A stretch of 64,000 nt of DNA, from assembly GCA_964023275.1 (NCBI GenBank), contig OZ029921.1, positions 6,102,806 through 6,166,805 of the forward strand. The letters are read 5' to 3'. Below are positions 21,932 through 33,012 of the stretch, piece by piece. Origin of the DNA: Norana najaformis (taxonomy: Eukaryota > Annelida > Clitellata > Crassiclitellata > Hormogastridae). Every line of letters begins with the position of its first letter. The first letter of the stretch is position 1. Below the pieces are notes generated by a model that was given only the letters and a program-made list of their open reading frames with translations, was not told the DNA's origin and searched no databases. A program made the position numbers and the translations under genes.

Positions 21932-22544
21932 CCAAATAAGACCGACTACAGAAAATTCAGACGAATTTATTAGCAGCCTATAAAATACTGTCGAATTTTT
22001 AAAATGTTCAAAGTTTTTCTTTAATTTTTGAATTAATAAAATTCTTATTTAATCTTGATTAAACAAATATATATTAATTTCCAACTAGACGCCAAAGAAA
22101 TTCAAGTATAATGTTGATGGAATTCATGTCAAGTTCCCTTAAAATCAGAAAAGTCATTTAGTTCAAGTTGACTTTAAGAAGCGTTTTGGTGGCAACGGAG
22201 ACCGAACTGCGTCGAATTTTCATCGAATTATCGATGGAATTAAGATTATTTTCATTGGCTGAGAGATTATTATGTTAAAGACAATAGACGCCAAACGCCT
22301 GACATCAGAGCATCCAGGCTCGTGTTGCTGAAGAAGGAAGTCGAATCCGAATCACCGTCTTCCTCCCGATGTATACTTTTTCTGGCGCCAGAGATTAGAC
22401 CGAGATCTCAGCTGCATTATGTAACCTCTTATCCATACAGGACATATGTCGACTTCGGTAATCGATTAAGAGTTGCTAGAGAAGTTTTATCTATTCATTT
22501 CACCCACTACTGTAGTCAACAGGTTGAGAAGCGCAGGATTTGAT

Positions 22545-22680
22545 ATGATAGGATAGGACAAAAGAGGAGAGGAGAGAGAGCAGGACAGGAGAGGTCAGGA
22601 TAGGATAGGATAGGAGGGCAGGAGAGGAGAGGAGAGGAGAGGGCAGGAGAGAGAGCAGAGGAGAGGAGAGCAGCGAGAGG
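22545..22680. repeat. GGAGA/GGATA purine tract
   Basis: AGGAGAGGAG and AGGATAGGAT runs of about 135 bp. Confidence 0.9.
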
Positions 22681-22839
22681 CAATATATAGCGTCAATTTA
22701 TATAACAGCCAGGCAGACGTTATTCGTGTCGGGGAAGCTAACGCAAATATTTTGAAAAAGAAATCGTTTGTGTTTTGATGCTATGTAGTGTAAACAGTTT
22801 GGAATGCAGGCGATTCCTCTGTAGTTTTCGCCTATTTCC

Positions 22840-23195
22840 TCTTCCTCTTTTCCCTCATCTCTCCCCTAGTTTTCCCTGATATCTCTCTCCTCTTCTTTGT
22901 CCTCAATATTCTCCTCAGGTTTACCCTGAACTCTCTTCTTTTCTATCACATCCCCTCCTCTAGTTTCATCTCTTCTCTCCTTTCCCCCATTTGTCCTCTC
23001 TTGCTTTTCCTCCATCTGTCCTTTCTTCTTTTTTCCTTCTCTAACCCCTTCATTTCTTTTTGTCTGCTGTGTTAACATAGCCTGGACCTTTTTCATCCCT
23101 TCGTTCTTGTTTTGCTCTCTTACATAAGATCCTCTTCACTTTTATATTCCACTTCTGTCCCTTCGTTGCCATTCTGAACCTCATTTCATCGACTG

Positions 23196-23246
<51 letters not shown>

Positions 23247-23510
23247 TTCTCTCTCTCGTCTGTATTTTCCTGTCTTGTCCTGCCCTCTCCTCTCTTGTCA
23301 TGTAGCCTACTGCGGTGTATTGTCCTCTCGTCCTGTCCTGTTCTTTCTTCTCTTGTTCTGTCTTCTCCTCTCCTGTCCTGCTCTCTCCCATCTTGCCATG
23401 TAATCTTCTGCATTGTCTTCTCATCTTTTCTCTTATCCTCTCGTGTTCTGTCCTCTCAGCTCTTGTCCAGTCTTCTTTTGTCCTGTCCTCTTATCTATTG
23501 TCCTCTCCTC
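22840..23510. repeat. Pyrimidine-rich block with (TC)n at about 23195-23265
   Basis: Mostly C/T on the plus strand with TCTCTC in the middle. Minus ORFs through it are R/E/K/D-rich low-complexity and not genes. Confidence 0.9.
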
Positions 23511-23785
23511 TCGTCTCTCATCTCTTGTCCTGTCCTCTCGTCTCTCATCTCTTGTCCTCTCCTCTCGTATCTATTCTCTTGTCCTCTCCTCTCCTCTCTC
23601 GTCCTGTCCTCTCGTCTCTCATCTCTTGTCCTCTCCTCTCGTATCTCATCTCTTGTCCTGTCCTCTCGTCTCTCATCTCTTGTCCTCTCCTCTCGTATCT
23701 CATCTCTTGTCCTGTCCTCTCGTCTCTCATCTCTTGTCCTCTCCTCTCGTCTCTCATCTCTTGTCCTGTCCTCTTCCCAATCTGT
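23511..23785. repeat. 27-bp minisatellite (CCTCTCGTCTCTCATCTC...)
   Basis: About ten copies of a 27-bp unit alternating two variants (GTCCTGTCCTCTCG and GTCCTCTCCTCTCG). As 27 is a multiple of 3, each frame repeats a 9-residue peptide, which explains the long repetitive ORFs on both strands. Confidence 0.95.
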
Positions 23786-24069
23786 AATCTTTCACCTACT
23801 ATTCCCAACCGTCCTAGATTTTCTTCACCGGTGTACATCTGCGCCTTATTACCTGCCTGATCCCCGTCCACTCACCACCACCCCTCTCTTTTCGTCGCCC
23901 AACACAGATCTCCGGTTTCCAACCGTCTGTTACCTATTCTTCTAGCCTTCTTTCACCTCCAATTTCCTACGTCATCCGATCCTCTCCAATTTATCTTCCT
24001 CTCTTTCCCGCCTTTCCTACTCCTCTTTCGCATCACCATCTATTTCTAAACTCATCGCAATCGCAAGCG

Positions 24070-24240
24070 AACATTCATATAGCGCCTCTACGAGATAACT
24101 CCTCATGGGAGCTGCCGACCTGATAACACAAGATTACGATCGAACAGAATGGTCTTCTATCTCTGCCTTTCAAACAGGGGCAGAGAAGGACAAGAAGCTC
24201 GCGTCGCAAGTTGCATGGCAGTCTGTTCCACAACGAGGAA
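24070..24240 (-). mobile_element. Dispersed repeat family H, copy 2
   Basis: ACATTCATATAGCGCCTCTA, CGATCGAACAGAATGG, GGGGCAGAGAAGGACAAGAA and GTTGCATGG match copy 1 in order. The preceding 23786-24069 is pyrimidine-rich with no gene. Confidence 0.8.
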
Positions 24241-24392
24241 CCGCCCACAGCATATATAGATAGAATTTGTTCTCAATTAAAGGCTATAATTGATGCTTAG
24301 AAATTCGTAACACCGTCAAATTATATCGATATATATATAATGTGGCACCGTATATATATATGTATATATATATATGCATATACATATATATA

Positions 24393-24641
24393 TAGTAATC
24401 GCGTTGATGCATGTATCACAGAGCTATAAATACAAGAGATGCATGTATACATACAAGAGAGGACAGAATCATATAATGCATATATATATAGTAATCGTGT
24501 AAATTTTTGTTATTTGCAATATATATATATATGTATATATTGCACCATGTATTGCATTCTATGATTCTGTCCTCTCTTGTATGAATACATGCATCTCTTG
24601 TACGTGTAGCTCTGTGATACATGCATCAAAAACGATTACTA
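24393..24641. repeat. Foldback element: about 90-bp inverted-repeat arms with an AT-rich centre
   Basis: The left arm (TAGTAATCGCGTTGATGCAT, GTATCACAGAGCTATAAATA, CAAGAGATGCATGTATACAT, ACAAGAGAGGACAGAATCAT) is mirrored on the right (ATGATTCTGTCCTCTCTTGT, ATGAATACATGCATCTCTTG, TGTAGCTCTGTGATACATGC, AACGATTACTA). The centre, about 24481-24545, is (TA)n, and TA-rich microsatellites lie on both sides. It has the shape of a palindromic MITE. Confidence 0.9.
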
Positions 24642-25974
24642 GCTGTATATATATATATACATACATACATACATACATACATACGGTGCAAGACGATCAC
24701 TATAGCGCCTTTCAAATGCGTTGCACATCTGGAAATCTGACGGATCTAAATATATTCGTTGTAGGTTGAAATGTTTTGTCTTGCGGAATTTAGCTAAACA
24801 GCGATGAAAACCTTCACCTGCGTTTGACCTTCTAAGAGGGGAAGGTCAAAAAGAGGTGGAAGCTTCTCAGATATTCTCCTCTCCCTCCTCCCTTTCTCTT
24901 CGTTTTTCTCCTTTCACCTGTTGTTTCTCACATTGTCTGAGCCGCTCTTCTCCTCTCCTCCCTTCCTCTCGTCTTTCCTCGTAGAGATTTTGTCTAGCAA
25001 TAAATCACACTAATTGTGTCCACATATCCAGCATACTTGGCCCTACGGACGGCCAGATGAATTTGTCTAACTGTATTTATGTATCTGGCCATTTATATAG
25101 CGCATTTTTATAACCCCATAACTGGACGTCATACTGACCGTCTTTTATTATTAGGTGAGGTGTCATGATCGCCCACATTTGGTTCTCAGAGGCGTGCTTT
25201 CGAGATGGTCCTGGGGTCGAAGGGTCGTTTGGATGAAGCATCTCATGGCAAAAGTCGCATAACTGAATAACCCTTGTCCAAAAGCATGTAAGTAGGTAAG
25301 TAATGCATGTGTCCATCGACTGAGCGAGGAATCGTAGGCGTAAAAGCAAGGTTGTATAATTAGAGCAATATTCCAACACTGTCCTACCATATTGGTCCAT
25401 ATGTATGACATAGGATGCCCATACGGGACTACCACATGGGCTTCGTATGTCCTACATATGGGTAGCCTTTGGGGTTCCTATAGTTTCACAATGAACTGTC
25501 AATTTTATATCACAAATTAATAAAGACAAAAACCTTAGTCGCTTCTTTGAAAACAAAGCGTTTAACCAATCTGCCAACACATGAACAATATAAACCGAGA
25601 TATACCTGTAGTTGCTAGCCATCACTGATGGTGTTGCAGGCTGCCAATCTAGTTAGTATGAAGCAATCCATGTAAAATGCCAACGAGCTGTGCGCCCAAT
25701 TACGTTTTTGTAGTTACATTAGCAGATTCAGCAATTGGCCGAGTACAGAATCCACATGCGGTTTCAGAATACCTTCCTGCAGCTCTTCAGGAATTCGTCG
25801 TTTAAGTTTTCTTCGAAATTGTTTCATTCATCCCACCTCTGTCTATTACCGCCGCCTTCCCTCCCTATTTCCTTACCTCCCTCAGTTTTTGATGGGTTCA
25901 AGCACGGGAGATTAGATATATCCAGATTAGATATCGAAATCATGCCTCCGAGGACCAGCAGATTTGAGTAACTA
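24642..25974. other. Intergenic, no gene seen
   Basis: Contains (ACAT)n at about 24657-24685, TATAGCGCC-type tail motifs near 24707 and 25097, the short dispersed repeat at 25285-25350, and an imperfect palindrome at about 25398-25455 (CCATATGTATGACATAGGAT against CCTACATATGGG). Confidence 0.5.
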
Positions 25975-26150
25975 CAAGAGGATGATCTATAAAGTCGGTG
26001 AAACAGTTAGGCGAGATGAGTAGTTGGGTGTCGTTGATGGTCAACTGAGAATGTTGTAATATGTAACATGTGAGTAAGTAATGTCAAGGATGAGTAGAAG
26101 AGAACCAAGAACCGAGCCGTGTGCAACTCCGCAAGTCTTAGGGAATGATT
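25975..26150 (-). mobile_element. Degenerate LINE reverse-transcriptase fragment
   Basis: The minus strand reads CGVAHGSVLGSLLLILDITY, clearly derived from the GVPQGSVLGPLLF motif. About 30 residues later INDTQLLIS stands where YADDTQLYIS is expected. The catalytic YADD is lost and stops intervene, so it is a relic. Confidence 0.65.
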
Positions 26151-26491
26151 GGTTTGGGAATTCCAATGTCAGGTTTGTGTTGCCAAGTCTGGAGCGCTAT
26201 ACAAATTACGATTACAAATACAATATCAAAACACGATAGGTCTACTCTTTTTGAACTATTTCCACCAAAAGGTATGAAGCAAGTTAAAAAGAAAGAATGC
26301 AATCAGTTGTCACATATCTGTAAAACGCTGTCTAGGGAAAGTTTTAACAGCAAGTCGCTAAACTCTGTGTCACAATAGTTGTTTGCCATTTCATCTGTTC
26401 TAGAACATGTTCGCTATAATAGTAATATTAATATTAAGAGATTAACGTGCCAGGCATAAAAACTTTAATCACAGGCACGGTCAAAGTGAAT

Positions 26492-26525
26492 GAGACAACA
26501 TAGTTTAACCATACTATGTTGTCTC
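26492..26525. other. Short perfect hairpin, 13-bp arms
   Basis: GAGACAACATAGT and ACTATGTTGTCTC flank the 8-base loop TTAACCAT. GGCACG before it and CGGCACG after it are direct. Regions 26151-26490 and 26526-26890 show no gene; GATATAGCGCCTGTG near 26597 is another repeat-end motif. Confidence 0.7.
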
Positions 26526-26890
26526 CCGGCACGAGCCCCTTTGGATTCCTACCTAGCACCGAAACTGAACAACTTGCCGCTTGTGGACTTGATTGATATA
26601 GCGCCTGTGACAGACTGGTATCCTTAACGCGGCTTTTGTGTGGTACAGAGAAACTTGGGAGATTTACCTTTCAAATCATGTGAATCCGAGAAACTGGTGC
26701 CGGGCCTAATACCTAAGGGAAAGTCGTCCAGTTACTGGTTAGCTATTGTCACGTTTGCATCTGAGGCGAAATATACCTTGATCATAGGACCTTGGGAGCA
26801 AAAGACCTACTGAAATGTTTCAAGAGAATCTGACGTAGATATGTAGTAAATAATCCAGTTACTGCTTCTTCCCTAATCTGCCTCTGTTTA

Positions 26891-29446
26891 TCACAACTTT
26901 GATGGGCTTTTCCTGGCAACTGAGTCGCCTATAAAAGCAGCCCGAAAATGAACAATAACAGAATCATCCTTTTCCTTGGAGATCCTGACCCCTAGAAAGT
27001 CCTTTCCACCATCTGAACACTCGAGCATTGTGGCTTTCAGAATGTCACCTTCGAAGCAGTCACCAGCATAGAAGATCTCCACACTTGAAAGAGGTAAGTG
27101 AAACAAGCCCGACCCGTTTTCGCGACGACAAAGAAAATCACCAATGGTATCAATGATGAATTTGATGTAAACAAAATGATTGGTGTGTCCAAAGATATCG
27201 ATGTGTGCAGGAAGAACGGTGAAGAGTTTAGCGTGAAGCTCCCTTTTAATGTGAGTTGAATTGAGTTCTGTGAAGTTTGTACCCAGTTTCCCACCGAGTC
27301 CATAACCATACTTTTTGTGAAACCAATCTGGAAGAGGTTCGTTTCGTTCTTTTCCAAGATAAACAAACTTTAGGAGGTGATCAAAAACAGGGCTGCTCGA
27401 ATCATCTAGTTGAAGAGTAGAAAACAACTCTATTGAAGACCTGCCACAATGCACCAGTTGGGTTGTAAACCTGGGATGCATTTGTTCAACAAGTGACTTT
27501 GGTGTCGAGCGTACTTTGGGAAAAGTGTAACGTATTCCAACGATGTAAGTGCTTCCAGAGACCCTCAGGCCTCGACTCATTTCAAGGAAGCCAACGCCCC
27601 ACTGTGCCTGCCGACATTTCGTTGTAAGGGCCACAAGACTTGGCAAGGACTCCAGACAAGGAGCTGGAACACAGCAATATTAATATTACATATATGTAGC
27701 GCCATCTGTATAATATTTAATAGCCTTATGTGCATGCGTAGGGTGTCTCTGTCTTGTGGACTGACCTCCTGGATATTGACCTGATAGCAGCTTGGCTTTG
27801 GTGCGCCATCGGTTGATGCCTCATGCGTTGGACACCAGCATGTCAGAAGTTACTAAACACAAATTTTACAATCTGTCTGCAAACGTGTGATGCCAAATAT
27901 TGGCGCTATCTGGTGAATAATATGAGAACAAAAAAGATTGGAAAAGGGGATATGCTGGGCTAAATTGGGGCAATTGCTTTCATGGCCTGTAGCTAAAGGG
28001 GAGCAGCAGGGATTTCCCCAAAAGGGACATTTGGTGAATTGGTGCACCGAAGCTCAGCGCTGGAGTGGCTTGTTTCTAATGACAATACACCACCAGTGGA
28101 TGGCATTTAACATATTCAGCAATCCTTGCAGGAAGTGGTCTAGGTCCTACACAGTCTCATCTGAGGGATGCCTAAACCTGTAAACTCTATGTAAAACAGG
28201 CCTAACACTCAACCATTCAACAACAACAACAACAACAATAATAATAATAGTAAAATAATAATACTAAAAGAATAATAATAATAATAATAAAATAATAATA
28301 CTAAAAGAATAATAATAATAATAATAAAATAATAATAATAATAAAATAATAATAATAGTGGCTGTTGCGGATGTTGTTGCTCTTCTCTAGTAAGTTTCTT
28401 AGGGATCATATGTACCTTGAGGCACTAAAAAAATAACAGCAGTAGTAATAATACGATTTATATAGCACCATAGTATGCCAGAGGCCGAATAAAGGGTACT
28501 GTACAGATACAGTTATTCACAGACAGCAGCCATATGCAGCATAAGTGTCAGGATATGGACTGTAAAACAATTAACAAATCAAGATAACAGTTCTTTACAC
28601 CAGACAATATGCTTTTTCAGCGATAGTGACTGGAGAGAGACAGGCAGGAGTCGATGTATGCTCTTTCAAAAATAATTTCCTGTAACGGCAAACACTGACG
28701 TGGCCACAACATTCTTTTTCGGACAACAAAGTGTCTAGACAAAATACTCAGCTGTTGTTTTTATCATTGTCAAGAACATGTCTGGTTGAGATACACTAAT
28801 CATTATGGCTGACGATGTACGCCTCATGCACAGTGGTAATACGTAGAAACTGTGATAAGTAAGCAAAGGGAGTGCGCAGCACGGTGGTCTATCCGCAAAG
28901 CGTTTGGTCAATGATCATGCAGTTGTGGGTTCAACTCCGTGTAACGACCTGGGCAAGTTCTTTGCACACACAATGCCTCTGTTACCAAGCAGTATAATTT
29001 GGTACTGGCGCAAGCTGGGAAGTAAACAGCAGGTACTACGATGCACTGGTCCCATGTCCAGGACCTTCGGATTCGTCCACTGCCGACTCAAGGGCCTAAA
29101 GAAAAGGAGATGAGTGCCTCCCGTACGTCTCACTTTTTGGGATATGGGATACTTTACTGTAAGCAAAGGGTCTTGGGATTGCTTCTGGCTGAAATGCACA
29201 CACAACAATAGTAATCCACCAATCAGACAATCCGGCACTATATAAACATCCAGATAAATAAGTCTATTAACCAATTCCATATGAATGGCCCACGTAATGT
29301 TTGATATAGAACAAGACAGAGTAAATTCTGCTGGCTCACCCTTTGTCAGCCATTTTTCACATCCATTAGCATCCAGATGCACAGCTGCCTGCGAACTACC
29401 CTCGACCAAAACAGAAGTAATTTCTGGCAACTCCATGCGATGCGAT
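26891..29446 (-). CDS. Hot-dog-fold thioesterase-like gene, last two visible exons
   Basis: The terminal exon (27663 down to 26891) starts after the acceptor GTGTTCCAG and encodes about 257 residues. They include an N-terminal RYTFPKVRSTPKSLVEQMHP segment and TVLPAHIDIFGHTNHFVYIK followed by a long helix. D-x-x-G-H-x-N-x-x-x-Y plus helix is the signature of hot-dog acyl thioesterases, and two such regions in tandem recall acyl-ACP thioesterase-like proteins. An upstream candidate exon (29446-29340) follows TGTTTGTTTCAG, reads MELPEITSVLVEGSSQAAVH then LDANGCEKWLTK, and ends at a GGTGAGC donor in phase 1, exactly the phase the terminal exon needs. Earlier exons are not seen. The intron holds a SINE, an (AAT)n tract and a LINE tail. 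Likely role is acyl-thioester hydrolysis in lipid metabolism; substrate unknown. Confidence 0.55.
27745..27845 (+). mobile_element. LINE 3'-end fragment (family D)
   Basis: GGACTGACCTCCTGGATATT, GACCTGATAGCAGCTTGGCT and GCGCCATCGGTTGATGCC match, in reverse complement, the 3' end of the LINE at 57058. It is a short piece in the intron of the thioesterase-like gene. Confidence 0.75.
28217..28360. repeat. (AAC)n / (AAT)n trinucleotide tract
   Basis: CAACAACAACAACAATAATA followed by AATAATAATAAAATAATAAT with ACTAAAAG interruptions at a roughly 40-bp period. Confidence 0.95.
28440..28660. mobile_element. Dispersed repeat family G, copy 1
   Basis: AATTAACAAATCAAGATAAC, then ACACCAGACAATATGC, TTTTTCAGCGA and GTGACTGGAGAGAGACAGGC recur at 30968-31060 with substitutions. 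The left edge contains ATTTATATAGCACCATAG, again the tail motif. Confidence 0.7.
28880..29260 (+). mobile_element. tRNA-derived SINE, family 1, fullest copy
   Basis: GCACGGTGGTCTATCC (A-box region), GTGGGTTCAACTCCGTG (B box), TAACGACCTGGGCAAGTTCT, AAGCTGGGAAGTAAACAG, TGGTCCCATGTCCAGGAC, GAGTGCCTCCCGTACGTCTC and finally CCGGCACTATATAAACATCC. The 5' half matches 5738-5840 and 62880-62990; the 3' half matches 62065-62265. It lies inside the intron of the minus-strand thioesterase-like gene. Confidence 0.85.
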
Positions 29447-29708
29447 CTGAAACAAACAGTTGCTTTAACCTCTATGTCCAGGGTTCAATTCCAAGTGCAT
29501 CAGGTGCAACTAATAGTTTACTATCAAGCCATATGGTTGCTAAGTTGCTGTGTTTACGCTTCACTCAAAAAGATTCTTGAAAGACCAGAGTACTCCCTCC
29601 AAGAACTAGTATTGGAAAAAGCATGTTAAAATGAATTATTACTTCAACTAACCTACTAAGGTCAGGAGAATACGTGTCCAACCTTAACAGGTTTGATCAA
29701 ATGTGACT

Positions 29709-29741
29709 GAAGTATGATCACCGGACTGGTGATCATACTTC
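29709..29741. other. Short perfect hairpin, 14-bp arms
   Basis: GAAGTATGATCACC (29709-29722) and GGTGATCATACTTC (29728-29741) around the 5-base loop GGACT. It lies about 260 bp upstream, in gene sense, of the minus-strand candidate exon. Confidence 0.75.
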
Positions 29742-29984
29742 GATTAATGTATATGTATTTATGTATACATGTTTATTTATGCATATTCGATCACATTAGA
29801 CTGTAAGAAACACGAAATTTACCACAAAAGCGATAACTCTGAAATGCATATTCGGTCAGAGCCGAAGTCCGATTATACAAGAATTAAGTTGCCCAGCTTA
29901 GTTGATCAGAAGTGTAACACGAAATTTGGTTAGCACGAACTGTTCGCACTATTTAGTTTTTTTTCATCAAAGTGATGCAATTTA

Positions 29985-30055
29985 TTCATCCATCCATCCA
30001 TCCATCTGCCATCCATCTGCCCATCCATCCATCCATCCGCCATCCAGTCATCCAT
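29985..30055. repeat. (ATCC)n microsatellite
   Basis: CATCCATCCATCCATC run with CTGCC interruptions. Confidence 0.9.
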
Positions 30056-30349
30056 CCAGACTTAATCACCATTATATGTTACAGATAAATTCAAAAATGT
30101 ATATACCGGCAGCCACTCAAGTGCAGTGGTCGGCTGCTATGGGACTCCGTTGTTTCAGGTTTCAAAACGAAGCCAAACCTACGATGAACCTGCGTTTGGT
30201 GATAGGCAATGGTTCGCTTGCATGAAGTTCTGAGTGCCAAGCAGAAAAATGTTCCCACTTTGTAAATCATTGCTACACAAAGAAAATCGTTGCTAAGATG
30301 CAGAACTGCCTTTATTTATGTAAGGTAAACAAAGAAAGCTATTTCTATA

Positions 30350-30530
30350 CTATCGTAATCCCGAGATCTCTACAGCACCCAATGAAAGCCACATCATGGG
30401 GATCAGCTTATTCACAGGCGCTCAGTCAAAACAAGATCGATAAACAAAAGTGCTTGGTCCCAGGTCAAGATCCAAGAGTCAGGCAGAGAGACAGTATGGC
30501 AGATAAGGTGGGTGGTGTCTGGGATTGAAT
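30350..30530 (-). mobile_element. Dispersed repeat family B, copy 3 (partial)
   Basis: TCGTAATCCCGAGATCTCTA, GGGGATCAGCTTATTCACAG, CTCAGTCAAAACAAGATCGA and GAGTCAGGCAGAGAGACAG match copy 1 and stop at about GTGGTGTCTGGGATTG. Confidence 0.85.
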
Positions 30531-31385
30531 GTCTTAACCAACATCAGCAATGAGTTGATTCTAGGATGCTTAGATGGTTAATTTAGTGCCAAAAGAAGCA
30601 TGGCAAGTATTAAATATGATGTCAAGTACTTTTGAAAAACCACCACACTCACTCTAAAACAAGAGGGTGACCACAGTTTTGCTTGAGTGACAGAGATGGT
30701 ATCAGCTTGGGGCTGAAGCTATGCTACTGGCAAGCAAGAATTGAAGCAACACTCTGCTTTTCAGTACTTGTTAGTTTTGGATAGGTGACCACCCAGGGGA
30801 TACCAGATGGTCTGCGCCAACTCATTCCTCCATCCGCTTCTGGTCTATATAGTGTAAATGAGTACTATCCCACGGTTGATGTTTTGGAGACGTATCTATA
30901 GAGAGTGAAACTTGGATACCTTGTTCAACTACATGGGCACCATTTGTTGTTTGCAGATATCTAAAAACCAATTAACAAATCAAGATGACTGTATGTTACA
31001 TCAGACCGTGCAACATTATGCCTTTTCAGTGAAACTGACTGGAGACAGGCAAAATGGAGATAAGAGAATGATCAGATAGAGTTGGGTGGTTGGATGGTGA
31101 AGAGTTTATGATGATGTGTGTTTTCTAAATCTTAGCTGTGTAATCAGCAAATATGGCCACTATCAAGAGGCAGTTGACAGAAAACCATCACACGGCACTA
31201 CTTGCAAGATCTGAAGGAAATACAAAACAAAGGAAGAACACAACTATGCTGGAAAGAAAGTGTAAAAAGAAGATGTAACAAGACTTGGCCTGACAGTGAG
31301 GAAAGCACGGAACTTGCAAAATGAAGTCAAGAAATGGTGATCATCCATTCATTCACACAAGCGTTGCAAAGTTGCTGGCATCAGA
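30531..31385. other. Intergenic, no gene seen; family G copy 2 at 30960-31070
   Basis: AATTAACAAATCAAGATGAC through ACTGACTGGAGACAGGC repeats the element at 28440. No ORF in this stretch has support. Confidence 0.5.
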
Positions 31386-31389
31386 AACT

Positions 31390-31515
31390 GATGTATGCAT
31401 GTATGTGGGTGTGCAGGAATGTACTGTTATTTATGTATATACCGCTTTCAGTGTATTTATGCATTTGTGTATGTATGTATGCATTTGTGTATGAATGTAT
31501 GTATGAAAGGACGTA
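31390..31515. repeat. (TATG)n-rich tract
   Basis: TATGTATGCATT and GTATGTATG phrases over about 125 bp. Confidence 0.8.
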
Positions 31516-31660
31516 TGTATACGTTTTCTACGGCGATCGCGTATCCTCGACCATTCTAATTTTCCAATGAATATGGGCGAATATGTTTCTGTATGAACTG
31601 TATTTAGGTCTCGTGTACGGACTGCGCAAACCCGAGACAAAACTCCAGGTCAAAATTCAG
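31516..31660 (-). mobile_element. Dispersed repeat family C, copy 5 (diverged)
   Basis: TACGTTTTCTACGGCGATCG, TCCTCGACC, TTTTCCAATGAATATGGGCG and CTCGTGTACGGACTGCGCAA keep the family order with many changes. Confidence 0.75.
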
Positions 31661-32140
31661 GACGAGTTTCTCGGTTACACTTTATGATAGCATAAGATTT
31701 CCTAAAGCAAAAAAACAAACCATGCAATAGCGCCAACACAGTAAACCCTATTAAATAATAATACTTTAAAACTTACATTTTAAAATGTAAACTTTTCAAC
31801 TAAATTCGCGTTTTGTTTACAATCTACATCATACTGGTTACCCAAGGAATATATATTGTGTTGGTCCTTGCCAGACCCCAGAATGACGTCTTCGTCATAT
31901 GGCTGACGCTAAAGGTGTGCCATCTTGCAATTAGACGGAGTTAAAGCTTTCTTGTATTACTTCGTTGGTATTAGTTAGAAAAAACGTGCGAAATGGCTGA
32001 AATATAAAGTAAAGCTAAATCTAAACGTTGTAGGAAAAATTGTGTTGCATTTGGATGCAGTAAGGTTACCACTATGGAATCAAGAACGGCAGGAAAAACT
32101 TTCCATGCGTGATTATTAGAACGTTTACACTTAGCCTCAG

Positions 32141-32256
32141 TGATCGCAATCGTAATCCTGAGATTTCTACAGCGCCCGACGAAAGCCGCGTCACGGGGAC
32201 CATCTTATTCACTGGCGCTCAGTCAAAACAAAATCGATAGGCAAAATTGTTCGGAT
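32141..32256 (-). mobile_element. Dispersed repeat family B, copy 4, inside the THAP intron
   Basis: TCGCAATCGTAATCCTGAGA, CGTCACGGGGACCATCTTAT and CTCAGTCAAAACAAAATCGA. The copy lies between the two THAP half-exons. Confidence 0.85.
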
Positions 32257-32867
32257 AGACAGTATAACTTCACGTCGTGATATGAAGCATTATCGCATCC
32301 CATCGCCTACAGAGGAAGCAAGGGGTTACTCGTGTCCATTCTTTAGGCCTAATTATGGTCCCCAAGTTACTAGATTACTCCATTTTGATGGGTCCCCGAA
32401 ATTTAAATCAGGTAGCCTTGCAAAAAAGTTATGGTTTAGTCAAACAAGACAAGGGTCTGAGCCCAAGACTCGTGTCAAGTTTAACTTATGTTTATCGATG
32501 AACCTCAAAACAGTTCCTTAATTCTAATTAGGTTATGGTTCAACAAAAGTTTATGATAACCTGCTGATAGTTTGAATAACTTTTTCTTCAGATTTCCAAT
32601 GTCGAAGCCAGATCGTGTCAAAGTCTGTGAACATGCACTGCATAGAGTAAACTTCAAAGCCTCTAAATGGTTATGTGTATGTTCTGTACACTTTACACCA
32701 GAGTGCTTTGACCGTAGTGGTCAGACGGTTCAACTGAGGGAAGGCGAATGTTACAAATGTTTAGTTACTATATAAACTGTATGTTGCCAGCCATGCCAGC
32801 CAGCTTCACCACCTTGTTATCCTATGCTGCAATGTCCACATGATAAATGTTAAATGCTTTCATTATT

Positions 32868-33012
32868 TTGTATAGCGACCATCTTAGCCTTGACCCTGCT
32901 CATCTGATGAAGGCATTTTATTGGGTGAGATTCTTCATCAGCATTGCAAGCCATTTTAAGTCTCCATTTACAGATTGGTCTGGCCTGAGAAATAAATAGG
33001 TCTTTAAAACAA
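32868..33012 (-). mobile_element. Dispersed repeat family C, copy 6, inside the THAP9-type relic
   Basis: TTTGTATAGCGACCATCTTA, TTGACCCTGCTCATC, GGGTGAGATTCTTCATCA and CATTTTAAGTCTCCATTTAC. It separates the THAP domain from the coiled-coil part. Confidence 0.85.

Noticed and set aside
30061-30225. Possible exon (TDKFKNVYTGSHSSAVVGCY...)
   Set aside because: The frame is open and preceded by an AG, but no donor or family similarity could be identified.
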